Below are positions 59,163 through 64,000 of a stretch of 64,000 nucleotides of DNA, one piece after another. Numbering within the stretch: position 1 is the first letter of the stretch; each line of letters begins with the position of its first letter. The position numbers and the translations under genes were made by a program. The notes beneath the pieces are model-generated. The model had not been told where the DNA came from and searched no databases. It worked only from the letters and a program-made list of their open reading frames with translations. The DNA comes from Perca fluviatilis (lineage: Eukaryota; Chordata; Actinopteri; Perciformes; Percidae): NCBI RefSeq assembly GCF_010015445.1, contig NC_053114.1, positions 19,784,224-19,848,223 of the forward strand, read 5' to 3'.

Positions 59163-59196
<34 letters not shown>
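59163..59196. repeat. (AAT)n microsatellite
   Basis: About 11 perfect trinucleotide units. Confidence 0.97.
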
Positions 59197-59286
59197 TTAC
59201 ACTAAGGTACTTTTGAATCTTCATTAATGATGCTTCCAAGTGTATTTAAAACCAATGAGTAGATTTGGTTTGGTGGGATTTCACAC

Positions 59287-60347
59287 TAGAGCTGTCAATC
59301 TTCTTCTATAATACCATTCAAATTTCTTTTTTTTTTAAATATTCAAATAATATTCTAATACTCAATGCTCAAATGCAGCCTATTATTAACATGTACTACA
59401 ATACTCAGGCTTATGCATTGCCAATGCCACTATAAGCATGTGGTTGTTGTTACACGTTTTGTCCACTAGAGGGACTTCTAACATTCGCCTTGCCTTGAAG
59501 GGCGCATTGCACACAGCTTTGTTCACTTTCATATTCCACCACGAGCACACAGCGACAAACACAAATCAACAGAGAACTCTGTAATGAAACATTATCTAAC
59601 AAGTGTAGTGAAGCAGCTCTGTTGTAAAAGCTAATGGTGCTCGGTTAGCACAATGACAGCATGTTGGAAAGCATAGCCAAAATGATTTGTCATAAACTAA
59701 GTAACAATAGTGTTAGCCACAATGCTAACGGCATTAAGCCAAACGGTGCTGTCACTACTATTTTAGTGATTTATAAGCAACCTGTTTCTTGCAGATTATC
59801 ACGTAACTGAGAATACAGCTGTTAGAAGGTAAACTATGAAGTCAAAGTTAACTCTGTCAGCTGTAGGGCAGCTAACATAAACTTAAGTTGTCTCCATGAA
59901 TCTCCCAGCAAAGCTAATGTTACTATAACTTGCGACACAGTTAGGAAACAACAATGAGATAACTGTTAACATAAGCACTTTGGCTCGGTGGATGTCGATT
60001 TTAAAGTCATGTTAAAACAATGTTTTCTTTAAATGTTTCTTGTCCTTCTCCCAATTTCCAGCCAAACCCTGTCACTCCTCCCTGTACTAATGTTACTCGG
60101 TATGTAACGTTAGCTTAGACCTCACAATGCCTTGTGTTTCTCACTCCCACTAATTTATTGTTGATAAGACGTGACATGACTGACACATGCGGGTAGGCCA
60201 AGGCGAGAAGAGGGAGATTTGCTAACTTTAGCTAACATATTTATAAAAAACGTCACATTTGAATAGTAATTTCAGCATTCAAATAGTATTGATTTTTTTT
60301 ACTATTCGATTTATATTCGACTTTCGGTATTCATTCCAATAGCACTA
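59287..60347 (+). mobile_element. Old hAT-type element, about 1.06 kb
   Basis: The left tip tagagctgtcaa and the right tip ccaatagcacta are imperfect inverted repeats. Flanking 8-mers tttcacac (59279-59286) and tttgacat (60348-60355) agree at six positions, consistent with an aged 8-bp duplication. Both ends carry 'attcaaat' and 'attcga' motifs (for example 60262-60330) as in a teleost hAT family. The middle, with 'cactagagggacttctaaca', has no long frame. Confidence 0.72.
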
Positions 60348-60355
60348 TTTGACAT

Positions 60356-63015
60356 AATTTAGAATTTTATACAAACCTTTTTTTTCTGTTTCTCGCTTAA
60401 AGCCAATCTAATCTCATTCATTTTGCACTGTAGCAGACCACATTTGGCTTTGCTCCATATAATTGTTTATTTTATTCATTCAGAATTGCAAAATCCCATT
60501 TCGTAATGCACCACTATTTGTACAATTGAAATGATGGATGATGACTTTTGACAAATCCAAAACAAACAATTAGGTCAAGAAACAAATATTAAATTAAAAT
60601 CCACTTTCTACTCCAACTGCCAATGCATTGTGGGTTAGTCTTTTTATTTGTCAAGCAAAATGTATTGGTTTAAAGTCATCACCCTTCTTTTCCCCAATAG
60701 TCGCTATACATTAAGTTCAGTAAAAACAGTTAATTTAAATTCCCAAATATGCCCCTGAACAACATCTGAGGCAGAGATAATACAATATTAATAAGCATTG
60801 ATAGAAACTGTCAGGAATTCCCTGGACTTGCTTGTGTTATTGTTAGTTTGTAGTTTAGGAATATGCAGCATGTTTAACATAGCCAGCTCTTAACAAATGG
60901 AGACACAGAGCAGTGGTGATTTTGATCAATGGTTTACCTGTGGCTCTATTTGAGGATATAAATAAGGAATTAGATTAATCTTGTGTTTATATGGTTGGTG
61001 TGCGAAATGCCATTTCAACATCTCATCACATTTATTAAATCAGGGCCCTTTTCCCTTATACATTCACATTAACATGCATCCACATGAATAAGCTCACAAC
61101 TGTCATTAATCCTTGGCCGATCAAAGGCCCCTGAGACCTGCCAAACAAAATCAACTAAAAATTTGAACAGAGTTCTGTGATGAATATTAAATGAAAAGGG
61201 TAAAGTATTAAGCTAAGGTGTGTGAGGTTAAATTAATAAATAAATGGGCTCATATATATTTATAAACATAGAAATAAAAAGTTGAATCTCCTGTGGTCAG
61301 CCTCCATAGACCTAGCGGTCTTTGAAGGCATCATTAGCTGGTTTTATCAGCACATTGACCCTAAAACTAGTACCTGAGGGGCCTGACTGTAGTGGTGCAG
61401 GCGTGAGCATATGAGTCTTGGTTGGATGAAATAAGACTTTGAAGTGGATTTTCTATTTGAAGGATTATACATCAGGGATTTTGATTCATGCCCATTTTTT
61501 GTCCTCGAGGCTATGTGCTTGTGTGGGTGGAAAGAGGTATCGTTCACAAAATTATCAATGTATTTATTTCTTCAACTAAAACAATGATATTTAGTTAACC
61601 AGTGAACAGCTTGGCAGTTGGTGCATTTGAATTGGCTTCATCTTTAATGGCAACTGTTGTGAATAATACACTGCTAAAGGACATCTTCAAGATTCATGCT
61701 CATAATATTGATGTCTTTAATCTTTTACACAAGTAAACCAAAGATTTCAGGTCACAAGATTACAAGGATGCCTGAAACGCTGAGAAACATTTTTATTATA
61801 GTCTCCAAAGCCAGTAAACCAAAGCAATTGTCTCTTACTTCCAGTTTTTTCTTTGTTTGATTGTACAGTAAATTGGAAGTATAAATACCTTACAAGAAAG
61901 ATGATTATTTCAATACAGATGAAAATATCATAACATAATCATTTCATATGGATTTTCCTAATCCTAGTGTATGTTGTCATGACCTAGTTTAGTATTGAAA
62001 TGTACTGTATACCCTTTACTTGTTAATCCTAGTAGGCACCCTTTCAGCTTGAATGGCTTATTTTAAGATTTTTTGTTTTTGTTTGGAAACAGTCCTCTAA
62101 ACCATGCCATCAGGACAAACAAGTATGCTGAAGAGAATCCACTGCAATTTTAAAATTTCATTATAAAATAGAAATTGCCCCCCCCCCATTAACACCAAAA
62201 ACAATACTGGTTCAAATATACTGACTTTGTAAAGACTGTGAATAGTAGCCGCATGCTTGAGGGGAGATAGACTTTCTCATACGGCAACACCTTAATTTCC
62301 CTGAATAATTTCCATGACAATGGGGTCTTTGTATGGTTGTGTATTGTTTCGGTTTACTCAAATAGTTAAGGGGTTATTGTTTCCAATATGTTAATGCTGT
62401 TTTTTCCTGCAGGAATACTGTCTTTGAAGTAATCTCTTTGAGTGTGTTTGGTTCAAGTACCATTCTCAGGGGAGGGGGTTGAACTTCTAAAATGTAATTT
62501 TCATCTTGCCACCCTTGAATTGTCTTAGTATGGCAGTTCTAACCTTGAGATGTCAAAACAGATGAATCTGCGCAGATTGTATTCTGATTAGATTATCTGC
62601 TTAATCTGTAACACATGCATGGAACTGCAAGCAGTAGAAATGCCACTTGCAAGGCAGAATAACTGCAATAATAGCTAGATGCTAATACTTACTGGCAGAT
62701 AGCAATGGTACCGGAGGCAAACAATGTGAATGGAGCACTGATACAAAAGCTAACAATAACCCAATTTATTACAGTGGCCCTTTTCACTGTAGCAACCTTT
62801 CCGAGAACTCAGGAACTGTTGCAGGTATTTAGGAATTTTATACACAAAACTGTGTGCATAAAAGTGTCCTATGTTGGGGACATAAGAAATCTCTGATTGC
62901 CAAAGACTACATGTACAGCACTCATTAGACTGCAAGCAACACTGTTAATCACTAATATCAACATTAGGACCTGGGATAAGAATTACATTTAATGTTGATG
63001 ATGTTTGAATTACAG
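60356..63015. other. Unique-looking non-coding DNA
   Basis: No exon or repeat family recognised. A short C run (ccccccccc) lies near 62179-62187. The stretch 61010-61145 is non-repetitive, with an 'atcaaagg' motif and several 'cattaa' motifs; regulatory function is untested. Confidence 0.4.
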
Positions 63016-63150
63016 TTATCAAGTCAAGTAGAACTTTATTTGTCCTCAGAGGGGCAATCGGTTGTGCAGCAGCAGTGAAAACAGTAATAACACAAGATCA
63101 CTTAAATACAACATATAATATAACTTAGTTTGATATAAAATTAATATAAG
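63016..63150 (-). mobile_element. LINE 3' end fragment, minus strand
   Basis: 'agtagaactttatttgtcct' followed by 'gaggggcaatcggttgtgca' and 'gcagcagtg' is the complement of a common teleost LINE 3' end (of the form '...caattgcccc...aataaagt'). The left border 'caagtcaagt' looks like the tail repeat. The upstream part of the element is absent. Confidence 0.6.
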
Positions 63151-63346
63151 TTATTTCTCTACAAAAAAAGCAAGATAAGGACACAAGGAAGTGGGATGCA
63201 GTAAGGGAGAATAATTAAACGTTACTTGATTTGCTAATAATTTCATTATTTTTACATTTTACAGCATACCAATAACAATCAGTATTTTATCATTATTAAC
63301 AGTATTTAAACATTAGAGCACACGTGCCTTTCTTTTTTACCTTGTT

Positions 63347-63348
<2 letters not shown>

Positions 63349-63415
<67 letters not shown>
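63349..63415 (+). repeat. Poly-T tract, 67 nt
   Basis: An uninterrupted T run followed by 'gtttgtggggg' and a long GT repeat. On the minus strand this is a poly-A. No retroposon body is visible on its other side. Confidence 0.95.
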
Positions 63416-63416
<1 letters not shown>

Positions 63417-63423
63417 TTTGTGG

Positions 63424-63425
<2 letters not shown>

Positions 63426-63508
<83 letters not shown>
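63426..63508. repeat. (GT)n microsatellite, 83 bp
   Basis: The longest perfect dinucleotide run in the window, ending 'gcgcgtgcctgtgtgtg'. It gives false His/Thr or Cys/Val reading frames on both strands. Confidence 0.97.
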
Positions 63509-63512
<4 letters not shown>

Positions 63513-64000
63513 TGCCTGTGTGTGTGCATGCATACAGTATGTGTGGAAGTGTAACTGCGTCTTTCCATCTTGGCAAAAAAAATTAAGTTTGAGTGTGTGT
63601 TGTCAATGACTGAGAGATGTGATTCTGTTACCGTTCTGCAGGCTGTAGCAGACGCTCTAGCATACAATCCCTGCTTTTTACCTTTGATTAAGGTTCTCTG
63701 CAGTATAATTTGACACTCGCCGCTGTACCACTCAAATCTGAAGAGTTCACAAAAATAAGTGTTTTGATCGTAGATATGGCAGCTATTAGGGTTTGAAATC
63801 CTTGTATCTAGCAGTAATTCATAGCTTTGCTTTTGATGGATTTGAAAAGAAGTAATGAAAAAGGTTTGATTTGTTATATTTAGATATTTCCAAACTGTCT
63901 TTTTGGATGCAACAAAATAAATAATATGGTTCCTTCTCATAATTTTTGTGCAAAATACCAGTTTACCATATGTTGGTGGTAGTTGAATGAATGTAGTATA
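63509..64000. other. Unique-looking non-coding DNA to the window edge
   Basis: No gene or recognised repeat. The 214-codon minus-strand frame that ends in this area is a by-product of the neighbouring microsatellite. Confidence 0.45.

Noticed and set aside
63296..63940. 214-codon minus-strand frame with His/Thr and Lys runs
   Set aside because: Created by reading through (CA)n and poly-A; not a gene.
1..64000. CRISPR arrays, operons, phage or plasmid modules
   Set aside because: No short regularly spaced identical repeats with unique spacers, no dense coding, no ribosome-binding sites; the sequence is vertebrate in character.

Overview
This window looks like non-coding DNA from a spiny-rayed (percomorph-type) teleost fish. 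No bacterial gene organisation is visible: reading frames are short and full of stops. The sequence is AT-rich with many long (CA/TG)n runs, and it carries repeat families I recognise from teleost genomes. These are a tRNA-derived SINE, LINE 3' ends, and hAT-, PIF/Harbinger-, piggyBac- and TTAA-type non-autonomous DNA transposons. The species is not determinable by eye. I found no convincing protein-coding exon, tRNA gene or other functional RNA gene in 64 kb. The best reading is a large intron or a gene desert; this is inference.

Layout. 1-5 kb: an intact SINE with a perfect 15-bp target-site duplication, then a hAT-like fragment, a LINE 3' end on the minus strand with a minisatellite, and another hAT-like fragment. 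5-14 kb: mostly unique DNA with microsatellites and a 144-bp tandem repeat. 14.4-16 kb: a complete 341-bp hAT MITE and copy 1 of a 0.5-kb inverted-repeat family. 18.7-19.75 kb: a (CA)n-rich block holding a transposon fragment and a 325-bp-period tandem duplication. 22.76-23.29 kb: a complete 521-bp MITE between TTAA sites with an internal perfect 17-bp hairpin. 31-34.5 kb: a mosaic in which a PIF/Harbinger-like MITE splits a 119-bp tandem repeat, and a piggyBac-like pair of ends frames copy 2 of the 0.5-kb family and a SINE-like segment. 34.5-51.4 kb: mainly unique DNA with a decayed tRNA-like repeat, a possibly decayed reading frame, and copy 2 of the element also seen at 18.75 kb. 51.4-54.6 kb: a nested stack of at least four transposon generations. 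54.6-64 kb: mostly unique DNA, one old 1.06-kb hAT element, a LINE end and a 67-nt poly-T tract next to an 83-bp (GT)n tract.

No genes act together here. The main content is an insertion history that can be ordered from target-site duplications and from empty sites preserved in neighbouring repeat copies. I did not find a new biological system. The unique stretches between repeats could hold conserved regulatory elements, but one genome cannot show that. Repeat superfamily names come from recognised termini and duplication lengths, not from a database search.
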